The translations under genes were made by a program, and so were the position numbers. DNA of 64,000 nt from Eubacteriaceae bacterium. GTDB taxonomy: Bacteria; Bacillota; Clostridia; Peptostreptococcales; Anaerovoracaceae. The first letter of the stretch is position 1, and every line of letters starts with the position of its first letter. Location of the stretch: NCBI GenBank assembly GCA_902362805.1, contig CABIXY010000002.1, positions 496,001-560,000 of the forward strand, read 5' to 3'. Shown here piece by piece: positions 1 to 9,029 of the stretch. Below the pieces are notes generated by a model. The model saw only the letters and a program-made list of their open reading frames with translations, was not told the DNA's origin and did no database searches.

Positions 1-1
1 T

Positions 2-337
2 CTACAGCAAAGAGCGTGGTATGGAAACGTAAGGGAGCTGGAAAACGTGTTGTCCCGCGCCTTGATCAACATGGATGAAAATGAAGTCATTATGACAGCG
101 GAGGACATAGATGCTGCGTTACGTGGCGAAACTATCCGGCCGTTAAAAAATGCAGGGCAAGAGAAAGAAGTCAAGCCAAGGCTGCCTATGAATCTGAAAG
201 AGGCCGTAGAGCTTGCAGAAAGACAGTGCATAGAGGATGCGATTTCCCGCCATAACGGTGATAAGAACAAGGCTGCAGGCGATTTAGGCATTCCCTTGCG
301 CACTCTATATTACAGATGTAAAAAGCTCGGCATTTAG
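2..337 (+). CDS. Sigma-54-dependent Fis-family transcriptional regulator, C-terminal part
   Basis: The reading frame is open from base 2 and the gene begins outside the window. The first residues include WYGNVRELENV, the conserved C-terminal signature of the AAA+ domain of sigma-54 enhancer-binding proteins. The last ~40 residues form a Fis-type helix-turn-helix (AISRHNGDKNKAAGDLGI, then RTLYYR). Proteins of this family bind upstream enhancers and hydrolyse ATP to open sigma-54 promoters. A matching -24/-12 promoter and palindromic sites lie just downstream, so it probably activates the hydrolase gene at 517. The sensor domain is not visible, so the inducer is unknown. Confidence 0.93.
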   Translation, partial: LQQRAWYGNVRELENVLSRALINMDENEVIMTAEDIDAALRGETIRPLKNAGQEKEVKPRLPMNLKEAVELAERQCIEDAISRHNGDKNKAAGDLGIPLRTLYYRCKKLGI

Positions 338-349
338 GGTTGCAGGATT

Positions 350-372
350 TTGCAATAATGCAAATGTTTGCA
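350..372. promoter_or_regulatory. Putative enhancer (UAS) for the sigma-54 activator
   Basis: Two overlapping dyads occur here: TTGCA-ATAA-TGCAA (350-363) and the perfect 14-bp palindrome TGCAAATGTTTGCA (359-372). They sit about 70-90 bp upstream of the -24/-12 promoter, the usual place for an enhancer bound by a Fis-type activator. Binding by the adjacent regulator is inferred. Confidence 0.6.
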
Positions 373-436
373 GCAAAATCTTGCGTTATCGAAAAAGGAT
401 GCCTGCAAGCATCTTGAAATATACTTGTATTTTATT

Positions 437-452
437 TGGCACGGTATTTGCT
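437..452 (+). promoter_or_regulatory. Sigma-54 (-24/-12) promoter
   Basis: TGGCACG-N4-TTGCT matches the sigma-54 consensus TGGCACG-N4-TTGCW exactly. It lies 65 bp upstream of the isochorismatase-like gene and just after a sigma-54 activator gene. Confidence 0.85.
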
Positions 453-516
453 ATCCATTATATATATCTAATAATCGTGCTCTTTTCAAAAGACACGAAA
501 ATACAGGAGGATAGAA

Positions 517-1227
517 ATGGATCATAATAAAGCTTTAAATGAGTTTACCGCTCAGTATTATCAGCAACTGGCAGCAGGTGTCTACAATAAGCCTGTGGAA
601 ATAGGAGCGGAAGACACCGCTCTTGTGATTATCGATGCACAGAAATGTGTAACGAAAGAGTATTTTGTCGAAGGCTATAAAGCCATGGGTGTCGATGTAG
701 AGCCGTTGATGCCGGTTTTGAACCAACTAGAAGAAAATACGGGCAGATCTTTGAAAAACATAGAGAAAATTCTCACGAAGTGCAGAGAAAAGGGAATTCG
801 TCCGATTCACGTGCGGATTCAGTCTCTATTGCCCGACGGCAAAGATACTGGAAGACTCCATGCATCGGCTGGCATGTTTTATCCGCCAGGAGGTCTGGCT
901 TCCCAGTTCTGTGATGAGGCGAAACCCTTAGAGGGAGAAATCGTTTTGGACAAGACCTGTTCAGGTATCTGTACAGGCACACCGATTGACAGGGTTTTGC
1001 GAAATCTGCACATCAGAAAGACCATCGTTGTCGGTTTTTATACTGACCAATGTGTCAGCACTTCTATCCGGGACCTTTCAGATTTGGGATATGAAGTGGA
1101 TATGATTGAAGATGCCATGAATGCTATGAGCCAGGAACGCCATGAGAAAGCGCTGCAAGGCATCAAATTTATCTATGCGAATTGTGAAGACACGGAGAGT
1201 CTGCTGGCAAGATTAGAAATTATATAG
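517..1227 (+). CDS. Isochorismatase-family cysteine hydrolase
   Basis: This 236-aa protein has the isochorismatase-like hydrolase fold. The catalytic triad is visible as Asp40 (VIIDAQ), Lys146 (VLDKTC) and Cys179 (YTDQCVST). Family members hydrolyse C-N or ether bonds in small molecules such as N-carbamoylsarcosine, nicotinamide, ureido acids or isochorismate; the substrate cannot be read from sequence. An AGGAGG site ends about 8 bases before the ATG. It is the first gene behind the sigma-54 promoter and is followed after 87 bases by an M20 amidohydrolase, so the two probably act in sequence on one amide- or carbamoyl-containing nutrient. Confidence 0.88.
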   Translation: MDHNKALNEFTAQYYQQLAAGVYNKPVEIGAEDTALVIIDAQKCVTKEYFVEGYKAMGVDVEPLMPVLNQLEENTGRSLKNIEKILTKCREKGIRPIHVRIQSLLPDGKDTGRLHASAGMFYPPGGLASQFCDEAKPLEGEIVLDKTCSGICTGTPIDRVLRNLHIRKTIVVGFYTDQCVSTSIRDLSDLGYEVDMIEDAMNAMSQERHEKALQGIKFIYANCEDTESLLARLEII

Positions 1228-1314
1228 CCGAGGTAAAACGCGCATGAGATCACTTCGTACAATTGGTAATACGTCCTTTGGACGATTATATTATAAAAAG
1301 GAACGATTTATAAG

Positions 1315-2568
1315 ATGGATATGAGAGAAAAGACAAATGGAGTGGAAACATCAGCATCAAAAACTGCCCTTTTCCACGTCGTAGAAGCGCTGACAGAAGA
1401 GAATATGGAAAAGGTCGTCAGATGGAGAAGGCACCTTCACAGCCGCCCGGAACTGAGCTTTGAAGAGTTTGATACCGCAGATTTCATAGTGGAGAAACTG
1501 ACCGCTATGGGGTATACGGTAAAACGCAATGTTGGCGGTACCGGCGTGGTGGCGACTTTCGAAAGTGGAAAGGAGGGACCGGTCATCGCCTTCAGAGCGG
1601 ATATGGACGCTCTGCCGATTTTAGAAGAGACGGGGCTCCCCTTTGAGTCAGAAAGGGCAGGCCTCATGCATGCCTGCGGTCACGACGGCCATATGGCTAT
1701 CCTGCTGGGAACGGCACAGATTATTTCCCAGCTAAAGGAGGCTTTCTGCGGCACTATCAAATTCATCTTTCAGCCAGGGGAAGAGGCGAATGGTGGAGCA
1801 AAATGTGTCATTCATGACGGCGTGCTGAAGAACCCTGACGTAGAAGGCATCTTTGGTCTGCATATGATTCCCGAACTTCCTGTCGGAACGATAGGCATAA
1901 AAGCCGGTTATTTATCTGCCACGGATGACGAATTTGTCATCCGCGTACAGGGAAAAGGGGCCCATTCCTCAGAACCAGAAACAGGCGTTAATGCTATCGT
2001 GATTGCTTCTCATATCGTGACAGCGATGGACTCCATCTTGAGTCACAATATCAATCCATTTGACGTAGCAACTCTCTCCATCTGCCAAATCAATGGTGGC
2101 GATGCTATCAATGTGGTTCCCGACAGCGTAGAGATGAGAGGAATGCTGAGGTGTATCGAAAAGGCTGACAAAGAAAAAATTCGCAAAAAGATGGAAAACA
2201 TCGCAAGACATACGGCGCAGGCACTGGGAGGTGAAAGTGAAATCGAATTCATTCCCGGCTTCCCATCTGTCAACAATGATCCGGCACTGACCAAAATCAC
2301 GATGAAGGCTGCCAGCCAAGTATTAAACAGAGAAGAGGATCTCTTTCTGATTGAGCGTCCCCATATGGGTTCTGAGGATTTTGCCTATTACCAAGAGGAG
2401 GTGCCAGGAGTTATGTTCATGCTGGGCTGCAGCCAGGAAGAAGTGGATACGGGAACACTCCACAGTCCTACCTTAAATATAAATGAAAAATCTTTTTCTT
2501 ACGGTATCAAAATTTTTACAGCCATTGCACTGGAGGTTTGCGGACTGAATTCTGCAGAGGATAGATAG
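1315..2568 (+). CDS. M20-family amidohydrolase (hippurate / N-acyl-amino-acid hydrolase-like)
   Basis: This 417-aa M20D-type metallo-amidohydrolase carries the metal-ligand and catalytic motif HACGHDGH (residues 119-126, Cys121 as in this subfamily) and the catalytic pair QPGEE (Glu156-Glu157). A lid/dimerisation domain occupies roughly residues 200-320. Enzymes of the family release amino acids from N-acyl or N-carbamoyl conjugates. The gene follows the isochorismatase-like hydrolase in the same orientation and ends in a terminator, forming a two-gene catabolic unit. The exact substrate is unknown. Confidence 0.88.
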   Translation: MDMREKTNGVETSASKTALFHVVEALTEENMEKVVRWRRHLHSRPELSFEEFDTADFIVEKLTAMGYTVKRNVGGTGVVATFESGKEGPVIAFRADMDALPILEETGLPFESERAGLMHACGHDGHMAILLGTAQIISQLKEAFCGTIKFIFQPGEEANGGAKCVIHDGVLKNPDVEGIFGLHMIPELPVGTIGIKAGYLSATDDEFVIRVQGKGAHSSEPETGVNAIVIASHIVTAMDSILSHNINPFDVATLSICQINGGDAINVVPDSVEMRGMLRCIEKADKEKIRKKMENIARHTAQALGGESEIEFIPGFPSVNNDPALTKITMKAASQVLNREEDLFLIERPHMGSEDFAYYQEEVPGVMFMLGCSQEEVDTGTLHSPTLNINEKSFSYGIKIFTAIALEVCGLNSAEDR

Positions 2569-2576
2569 GAGTATGA

Positions 2577-2618
2577 TAAAAAAGCGGCACGCTTGTCAGA
2601 AAGCTGCCGTTTTTTTCA
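2577..2618 (+). terminator. Rho-independent terminator
   Basis: An imperfect GC stem (CGGCA / TGCCG extended by A-T pairs) is followed by a run of seven T, directly after the amidohydrolase stop codon. Confidence 0.7.
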
Positions 2619-2730
2619 TCTTCTAGTCAGAAAACCGCCGGTTTCCGCCTTGAGATCAAGAGGAAATATAGCTGCAATCAAAACTGTAGTGAAATTCTGA
2701 CTTTGATAAACAAATAACTATACAAAACAA

Positions 2731-2759
2731 TTGATTTTATTCACGAAAGTAAGTATAAT
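2731..2759 (+). promoter_or_regulatory. Sigma-A-type promoter of the NuoE/NuoF/GltD-fusion operon
   Basis: TTGATT, a 17-bp spacer and a perfect TATAAT lie 70 bp upstream of the first gene at 2829. Confidence 0.75.
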
Positions 2760-2828
2760 GGGAGGTAAGTTTCGGAGACGGAATGGTTTCTATGGAGTGA
2801 AAAATATAGCAAGCAGGAGGAAACATTA

Positions 2829-3338
2829 ATGAGTGAAAAATGTTGCTGTGGCGGATGCCAGAATGATCAGTTCAAAGAACTGCAGCCCGTTCTGGACAAG
2901 TACGCAAAAGTTCCTGGCAGTCTGATTACGATTTTACAGAAGGCGCAGGATATCTATGGATACCTATCTATAGACACAATCAACCACATTTCAGAAGCTA
3001 CAGGAATTAAACCAGCTAAGATTTACGGAGTGGCTACTTTCTATGCACAATTCAGATTGCAGCCGATCGGCAAGAATCTGATCATGCTTTGTCAGGGTAC
3101 TGCCTGTCACGTAAACGGGTCAGAGATGATTGAAGAGGCAGTCTGTGAATACCTCGGTATTCAGGATGGCGAGACGACAGAAGACGGCGTATTTACGCTG
3201 AATAACGTCGCTTGTCTTGGATGCTGTTCCCTTGCACCTGTCATGATGGTTCAGAGTGCTGATGGAGATGAGACCTACGGAAATCTAACAAAAGATAAAG
3301 TAGTGCAGATCCTGGCTGAAATCAGAGAAAGAGCTTAG
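2829..3338 (+). CDS. NuoE/HydC-like [2Fe-2S] subunit of an NAD(H)-dependent oxidoreductase
   Basis: This 169-aa protein is a thioredoxin-fold [2Fe-2S] subunit of the NuoE/HydC type. Family landmarks include GVATFYAQF and the cluster cysteines in LCQGTACHVNG and NVACLGCCSLAP. A Cys-rich N-terminal tag (CCCGGC) precedes the usual start of the family. It should pass electrons between the FMN subunit encoded next (11 bp downstream) and its partners in a soluble cytoplasmic complex. It is the first gene of a three-gene operon. Confidence 0.92.
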   Translation: MSEKCCCGGCQNDQFKELQPVLDKYAKVPGSLITILQKAQDIYGYLSIDTINHISEATGIKPAKIYGVATFYAQFRLQPIGKNLIMLCQGTACHVNGSEMIEEAVCEYLGIQDGETTEDGVFTLNNVACLGCCSLAPVMMVQSADGDETYGNLTKDKVVQILAEIRERA

Positions 3339-3349
3339 GAGGTGCGAAT

Positions 3350-5098
3350 ATGAAAGTAATTATAGGACAGGGAAGCTGTGGTATCGCTACTGGCGCAAAG
3401 AAGACCCAGGCCGCATTTGAAGAGCAGATTAAAAAACAAGCTGTGGACGTAAAAATCGATTTTACAGGTTGTGTTGGAACATGTTATCTGGAACCAATCG
3501 TTGATGTTTATGAAGACGATGGAAAAATGACAAGATATGTCAAGGTACAGCCAGATAAGGTTGAGAAAATTGTAGAAGAACACCTGAAGGGTGGAAAACC
3601 GGTTGAGGAATATGCAATTTCAGAAGAAGATAAACAATTTATCGGAAAGCAGCAGAGAGTCGTACTGAGACACTGCGGATTGATCAACCCGGAGAAAATT
3701 GAAGAATATCTGGCTGTAGGCGGATATGAAGCGACTAAAAAAGTTGTAACTTCTATGACGCAGGACGAAGTTATCGAAGAAATCAAGACTTCCGGCCTCA
3801 GAGGAAGAGGCGGTGCAGGATTCCCTACTTGGTTCAAATGGAATGCCGCTAAAGGAAATCCAGGGAAAAATAAATACATAGTATGTAATGCTGACGAAGG
3901 AGATCCGGGCGCTTTCATGGATCGTTCCGTCCTGGAAGGAGATCCGCATTCACTGATTGAGGGTATGATTATCGGCGGCTTTGCCATGGGTGCTACAGAA
4001 GGTATCATCTACTGCCGTGCTGAATATCCACTGGCAATCAAGAGGCTGGAAATCGCCATGGACCAGGCTAGAGAAAAAGGCTTCCTGGGCAAGAATATCT
4101 TTGGCAGCGGATACGACTTTGATCTGAGAATCAAAGCTGGTGCCGGTGCATTCGTATGTGGTGAAGAAACTGCGCTGATCGCTTCGTTAGAAGGCGAAAG
4201 AGGTATGCCGAGACTGAAACCTCCATTCCCAGCAGCAAAGGGATATTGGCAGCAGCCGACAAATATCAACAATGTAGAAACTTTCGCCAACGTTTCCTGG
4301 ATTATCGATAACGGCGGAGCAGCTTTTGGCGCTATGGGCACTGAACAGTCCAAAGGCACGAAAGTATTTGCTTTGGCAGGAAAGATCAAAAAGGGCGGTC
4401 TGGTAGAAGTACCGATGGGACTGCCTCTAAAAGACGTCATCTTCGGCATCGGCGGCGGTATCAAACAGGATAAAGAATTCAAAGCAGTACAGATGGGCGG
4501 ACCGTCCGGCGGATGTATTCCTGCTTCCCTGATTGACACTCCGGTAACATATGAAGATATCAACAAGACAGGCGCTATCGTCGGCTCCGGCGGTATGATT
4601 GTCATGGACGAAAATACCTGTATGGTAGATATGGCGAGATATTTCCTCGACTTTACGAAGAAAGAGTCCTGTGGAAAATGTAACTACTGCAGAATCGGTA
4701 CCAAGAGAATGCTGGAAATCTTAGAGAGAATCACTCGCGGTGAAGGCAGAGACGGTGATATCGAACTGCTGCAGGAATTAGCTGCAAAGATTAAAGACGG
4801 CGCTATGTGCGGTCTCGGTCAGACAGCTCCAAACCCTGTGTTGACAACAATCAAATACTTCAGAAACGAATATGAAGATCATATCTATCACCACAAATGT
4901 ACAGCAAAATCATGTAAGGCGCTGATCACTTACGAGATCACTGACGCATGTAAGGGATGTACACTCTGTGCGAAGAGATGTCCAGTTGAAGCCATTACTG
5001 GCGAAGTCAAGGGCAAGCACGTTATCGATCAGGACAAATGTATCAAGTGCGGCAAGTGTGCAGAGAACTGCAAATTTGGTGCTATTGAGATCAAGTAG
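3350..5098 (+). CDS. NuoF/HydB-like FMN- and NADH-binding subunit
   Basis: Domains of this 582-aa protein in order: an N-terminal thioredoxin-like [2Fe-2S] domain (about 1-90, FTGCVGTCY); the NuoF core with the NADH/FMN motif GRGGAGFPTWFKW and NADEGDPGAFMDR (about 145-190); an SLBB region; the [4Fe-4S] domain CGKCNYCRIGTKR (about 440); and a C-terminal 2x[4Fe-4S] ferredoxin domain (CKGCTLCAKRCP and CIKCGKCAENC). This is the architecture of HydB-type subunits of electron-bifurcating hydrogenases and of Stn-type transhydrogenases. The next gene lacks a hydrogenase H-cluster, so the partner here is the GltD fusion. Confidence 0.93.
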   Translation: MKVIIGQGSCGIATGAKKTQAAFEEQIKKQAVDVKIDFTGCVGTCYLEPIVDVYEDDGKMTRYVKVQPDKVEKIVEEHLKGGKPVEEYAISEEDKQFIGKQQRVVLRHCGLINPEKIEEYLAVGGYEATKKVVTSMTQDEVIEEIKTSGLRGRGGAGFPTWFKWNAAKGNPGKNKYIVCNADEGDPGAFMDRSVLEGDPHSLIEGMIIGGFAMGATEGIIYCRAEYPLAIKRLEIAMDQAREKGFLGKNIFGSGYDFDLRIKAGAGAFVCGEETALIASLEGERGMPRLKPPFPAAKGYWQQPTNINNVETFANVSWIIDNGGAAFGAMGTEQSKGTKVFALAGKIKKGGLVEVPMGLPLKDVIFGIGGGIKQDKEFKAVQMGGPSGGCIPASLIDTPVTYEDINKTGAIVGSGGMIVMDENTCMVDMARYFLDFTKKESCGKCNYCRIGTKRMLEILERITRGEGRDGDIELLQELAAKIKDGAMCGLGQTAPNPVLTTIKYFRNEYEDHIYHHKCTAKSCKALITYEITDACKGCTLCAKRCPVEAITGEVKGKHVIDQDKCIKCGKCAENCKFGAIEIK

Positions 5099-5113
5099 GG
5101 AGGAGGAAATACA

Positions 5114-8100
5114 ATGAATAAATTCAGAATGAATATAGACGGCAAAGAAGTATTCGGCCTTCCTGGACAGACGATCTTGGAAGTAGCGAGAGAAAATGAC
5201 ATTTTCATTCCTACTCTTTGCTTTGATGAGAGAACGACCATCTATGGCGCATGCGGTCTGTGCGTTGTGGAAGTAGAAGGCAACCCGAAACTCTGTAAGG
5301 CTTGTGCAACGACGATTTCCGATGGTATGGTTGTTATGACGAATACAGAACGCGTGATTGAATCCAGAAAGACCAATCTGGAGCTGTTAATTTCCAACCA
5401 CAATGGTGACTGCAAAGCGCCATGTTCTTTGAACTGTCCGGCAGGAACTGACTGCCAGGGTTATGTAGGCCTTATCGCCAACGGAGAATTCGAAGCAGCA
5501 CAGGAATTGATCAAGGACAAAATTCCACTTCCGGCTTCCATCGGAAGAGTCTGCCCGCACCCTTGCGAGGACAATTGCAGAAGAGCATTAATTGACGAAC
5601 CAATCAGCATTGCCTCTCTGAAGAGATTCGCAGCTGATTACGATATGATGGCAGAAGAAGCTTTTGTTCCGGAAATCGATGAGCCTACTGGAAAATCCGT
5701 GGCAATCATCGGAGGCGGTCCGATGGGACTTTCTGCAGCTTACTTCCTGAGACAGAAGGGACACGATGTTACCATTTTTGACGCAATGCCGAAACTGGGA
5801 GGCATGCTGAGATATGGCATCCCTGAGTACAGACTGCCAAAAGAAGTTCTCGATGACGAAATCGACATCATCGCTTCTATGGGCGTAGAGATCGTGCCAA
5901 ACACAAAGATCGGCGAAGATATGCCGTTTGAAACCATTCAGAATGACTTTGATGCGGTATTATTAGGTATCGGTGCCTGGGTTTCCACAGGCGTTGGCTG
6001 TCCTGGTGAAGACGCAGAAGGGGTTATCGGCGGTATCGACTTCCTGAGAAAGGTTGTCAGAAATGAGCATATCGACTTTGGCGAGAAGGTTGCCATTGTC
6101 GGCGGCGGAAATACAGCCATGGACGCCTGCAGAACTGCGGTCAGATTAGGCGCGAAAGAAGTCTACAACATCTACAGAAGAACCAAAGACGAGATGCCAG
6201 CAGATAGAATCGAAATTGAAGAAGGCGAAGAAGAAGGCGTAATCTTCAAGAACCTGACCAATCCGCTGGAAATCGTCAAGGACGAAAACGGTCATGTGAA
6301 ACAGGTGGTATTACAGGTTATGGAATTAGGTGAACCGGATGCTTCAGGCAGAAGAAGACCAGTTCCAGTAGAAGGCAAGACGGAGACCATCGATGTAGAC
6401 ACCATGATTCTGGCCATCGGTCAGGCTGTTGATGCGACTCCTTTTGAACTCGATAAGACGAGAAAAAATGCCATCGCATATGATCCGGATACCTTCATGA
6501 CCAGCATCCCAGGCGTATTTGCTGGCGGCGACTGCGGTAATGATAAGATTTCCATTGCGATCGAAGCCATTGCAGATGCTAACAAAGCAGCAATCGTCAT
6601 CGACTCCTACTTAAACGGTGAAGCGGTCAGCTATGAAAAACCGTTTGTCGTAGAGAGAGACGACGTAACAGAAAAAACTTTTGAAGATAGAGAAAGACTC
6701 TGCAGAGAGAAGGCAGACCAGCTGACTGCTGCAGAGAGAAAAGATAACTTCTCTGAAGTCGTGTATGATGGCTTGACTGAAGATCAGGCTGTTGCTGAAG
6801 CATCCAGATGTTTGGAATGCGGATGTCACGATTATTACGAATGTAAGCTGATTGACTTCGCTAATCAGTACGATGTAAAACCGGAGAGACTTGCTGGCGA
6901 TAAGAACATGATTGAATTTGAAGATGATCATCCGTTTATCGTCAGAGATCCAAACAAGTGTATCCTGTGCGGACTCTGCGTAAGAGTTTGTGACGAGGTT
7001 ATGGGCGTTGGTGCGCTGGGTCTTGTGAACAGAGGATTTGATACTGTTGTAAAACCAAACATGGAAAAATCACTCTGTGAGTCAGGCTGCGAATCTTGCG
7101 GACAGTGTGTAAGCGTTTGTCCGACTGGCGCTCTGCAGGAGAGACTGACGATACAGAAGGAAGTACCTCTTGAAACAGATATCACAGAGACGACTTGCTC
7201 CTACTGCTCCGTCGGCTGTACTTTGGATTTAGAATCTTATGGTGACATGCTGATCAAGGCAAATCCTTCCAAGGAAGGCGTAGTCAACGCCGGAATCTGC
7301 TGCGGCAAAGGGAAGTGGGGCTTCGATGCAGCACTCCTTGAGGGCAAAGAAGTAGATCCGATGATAAAAGACGGCGACGGCTTTAGAATGACAGATTATC
7401 ACGAAGCTATCGTCATGGCTGCAAAGAAGATGGAAGCTGTCAGAGTGAGACATGGAAATAGCGCTATCGCTGTTGCAATTTCTGACAGGTATACTAATGA
7501 AGAAGCCTACGCGATGAAGAAGTTCGCCCAGACGATCGGCGCTAAGACTTTCTGCTTTAATGCAAGGCACAATGCACTTTCCGATGTGCTGGGAGTAAAT
7601 GCATCACCGAATACGATTGACGAATTACTGCGTACAGATGTCATCATCGTACCGGGTTACATCAAGAATAGAAACGCTGTAGTATGGAATAAAATCAAAC
7701 AGGCTGCAGAAGCAGGGGTAAAGGTTGTTGCCATCAACACGCCGGAAGCACAGACTGCTTTTGAATTTGCTGAAAGAGTCATCGATACAGACAACAGCAC
7801 AGCATTCCTTGCGGGAATGGCTAAGGCTCTGATTGACATGGGCAAAACTTCAAATGTTGAAGGCTTCGATGCTTTCGCTGCCTCCGTTGCTGATGCCGAA
7901 GTCTGTGAGGAAATCAAGGCTGTCGCTGAACTCTATGCGGGAGCTAAGAAGGCGATGTTCGTATTCCAGCAGAACGTGGTATCCTGTGAAGCAGCGGCTC
8001 TGATTGCAGATATCGCCCTGCTGACTGGACACATCGGTAAGCCTAGAGACGGAATCTTAGAAGTAAAAGCAAAGAACAACTCTCAGGGTCTTGTGGACAT

Positions 8101-8623
8101 GGGCATTCACGCTGGAGCTGAAGCGCTTGAAGGCGTCAAAGGCCTGATGATCTTTGGTGAAGATCCGAAAGATGCCGATCTGTCAGGCTTAGAATTCTTG
8201 GCCGTTTCTGACATTTATTTGACAGAGACTGCAAAGAAAGCTGACGTGTTCCTGCCGGGTACTGGATTTGCAAGTACAGACGGTACTTATACCAATACAG
8301 AGAGAAGACTTCTTCCAGTTGAAGCTGTCATTTGCGAAGATGTTGACTTCAGCAACTGGGAACTTGCAGCAGAACTTGCTCACGTCTTTGAAGAGGAATT
8401 CGGTTTTGAAGATGAGGTGGACATTTCCTTCGAAATGGACGATACCCTGCCGCTTTATAAATACGCTGAAATCGGCGAGGTTCTCGGCGGTGTGCTGACA
8501 CCGGTTGAGCCGAAATTTGCAGCAGCAGAAGATGCAAAGATGGTAGATGAACTGCCTTGCACTGATGCACTGATGAACATGATGAGCGAAAGACTGCCGG
8601 GAGTCGTGCCTGCGACGCGCTAA
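5114..8623 (+). CDS. NuoG-like / GltD (NfnB)-like / molybdopterin-fold fusion oxidoreductase
   Basis: This 1169-aa fusion has an N-terminal [2Fe-2S] domain (about 1-90), a GltD-type iron-sulfur domain (about 95-185), FAD-binding GGGPMGLSAA (about 195) and NAD(P)-binding VGGGNTAMDA (about 325), then 2x[4Fe-4S] (about 612-680). A formate-dehydrogenase-like region starts with a [4Fe-4S] motif (CSYCSVGC, about 694). In that region the stretch that normally carries the catalytic Cys/Sec (CHSP-type) reads ARHNAL, and the domain is short, so it is probably a structural NuoG-like relic without molybdenum catalysis. Together with the two genes upstream it suggests an NADH/NADPH/ferredoxin transhydrogenase resembling the Stn complexes known from Sporomusa; a NADP-linked formate dehydrogenase is the less likely alternative. 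Confidence 0.85.
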   Translation: MNKFRMNIDGKEVFGLPGQTILEVARENDIFIPTLCFDERTTIYGACGLCVVEVEGNPKLCKACATTISDGMVVMTNTERVIESRKTNLELLISNHNGDCKAPCSLNCPAGTDCQGYVGLIANGEFEAAQELIKDKIPLPASIGRVCPHPCEDNCRRALIDEPISIASLKRFAADYDMMAEEAFVPEIDEPTGKSVAIIGGGPMGLSAAYFLRQKGHDVTIFDAMPKLGGMLRYGIPEYRLPKEVLDDEIDIIASMGVEIVPNTKIGEDMPFETIQNDFDAVLLGIGAWVSTGVGCPGEDAEGVIGGIDFLRKVVRNEHIDFGEKVAIVGGGNTAMDACRTAVRLGAKEVYNIYRRTKDEMPADRIEIEEGEEEGVIFKNLTNPLEIVKDENGHVKQVVLQVMELGEPDASGRRRPVPVEGKTETIDVDTMILAIGQAVDATPFELDKTRKNAIAYDPDTFMTSIPGVFAGGDCGNDKISIAIEAIADANKAAIVIDSYLNGEAVSYEKPFVVERDDVTEKTFEDRERLCREKADQLTAAERKDNFSEVVYDGLTEDQAVAEASRCLECGCHDYYECKLIDFANQYDVKPERLAGDKNMIEFEDDHPFIVRDPNKCILCGLCVRVCDEVMGVGALGLVNRGFDTVVKPNMEKSLCESGCESCGQCVSVCPTGALQERLTIQKEVPLETDITETTCSYCSVGCTLDLESYGDMLIKANPSKEGVVNAGICCGKGKWGFDAALLEGKEVDPMIKDGDGFRMTDYHEAIVMAAKKMEAVRVRHGNSAIAVAISDRYTNEEAYAMKKFAQTIGAKTFCFNARHNALSDVLGVNASPNTIDELLRTDVIIVPGYIKNRNAVVWNKIKQAAEAGVKVVAINTPEAQTAFEFAERVIDTDNSTAFLAGMAKALIDMGKTSNVEGFDAFAASVADAEVCEEIKAVAELYAGAKKAMFVFQQNVVSCEAAALIADIALLTGHIGKPRDGILEVKAKNNSQGLVDMGIHAGAEALEGVKGLMIFGEDPKDADLSGLEFLAVSDIYLTETAKKADVFLPGTGFASTDGTYTNTERRLLPVEAVICEDVDFSNWELAAELAHVFEEEFGFEDEVDISFEMDDTLPLYKYAEIGEVLGGVLTPVEPKFAAAEDAKMVDELPCTDALMNMMSERLPGVVPATR

Positions 8624-8924
8624 CTTCAGTTAGCAATGCGGCGCCGGACAGCGAAGGTCAACATTCCGATGGGGAATGTTGACCGGAGGAGTGAGCGAAA
8701 GCGAACGTTATCCCCAACTGCATAAGCAGTTGGTTGGAACGACCCCTGTCAGGAGTGCAGCGCTTTAGCGCGTGCCTTTTTGCCCCGGCTTTAGCCGGAG
8801 AGGCAAAACGGACAGCGCAGCGAATGAAATGAGCGGAGGAATGCCATGAAATGGCATGTTGGCACTCTACGGCGGAGTCGTGTCTGCGACGCGCTAATCG
8901 CAGATAACTGTTGAAAAACAGTTA
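8600..8924. repeat. Hairpin-rich intergenic element flanked by a 24-bp direct repeat
   Basis: The last 24 bp of the preceding gene including its stop codon (8600-8623) recur with one mismatch at 8874-8897. The ~250 bp between the repeats and just after hold a series of perfect or near-perfect hairpins: 8656-8684 (12-bp stem), 8714-8733 (8 bp), 8760-8771, 8778-8808 (7+5 bp) and 8841-8857 (7 bp), then 8905-8924 (8 bp). CGGACAGCG (8645, 8809) and CGGAGGA (8684, 8834) each occur twice. No convincing ORF covers it. It resembles a small non-autonomous mobile or REP/BIME-like element. Confidence 0.7.
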
Positions 8925-8942
8925 CAAGAATATGATATCAGC

Positions 8943-8973
8943 AAAAGACCACGCATTTTATGCGTGGTCTTTT
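8943..8973. terminator. Bidirectional terminator
   Basis: A 13-bp perfect stem AAAAGACCACGCA/TGCGTGGTCTTTT with a 5-nt loop lies between the oxidoreductase operon and the convergent XRE regulator gene. The A and T tracts allow termination in both directions. Confidence 0.8.
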
Positions 8974-9029
8974 CTTGGCGGCAAATGCTGCTATACCATA
9001 ACGATTCCTCTGAAAAGAGAACCCGAAAA

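Noticed and set aside
5114..8623. Active NADP-dependent formate dehydrogenase
   Set aside because: The catalytic Cys/Sec position is not a Cys or TGA codon and the molybdopterin domain is short.
8349..8636. Minus-strand ORF opposite the fusion oxidoreductase
   Set aside because: It overlaps a strongly supported gene on the other strand and has no family features.
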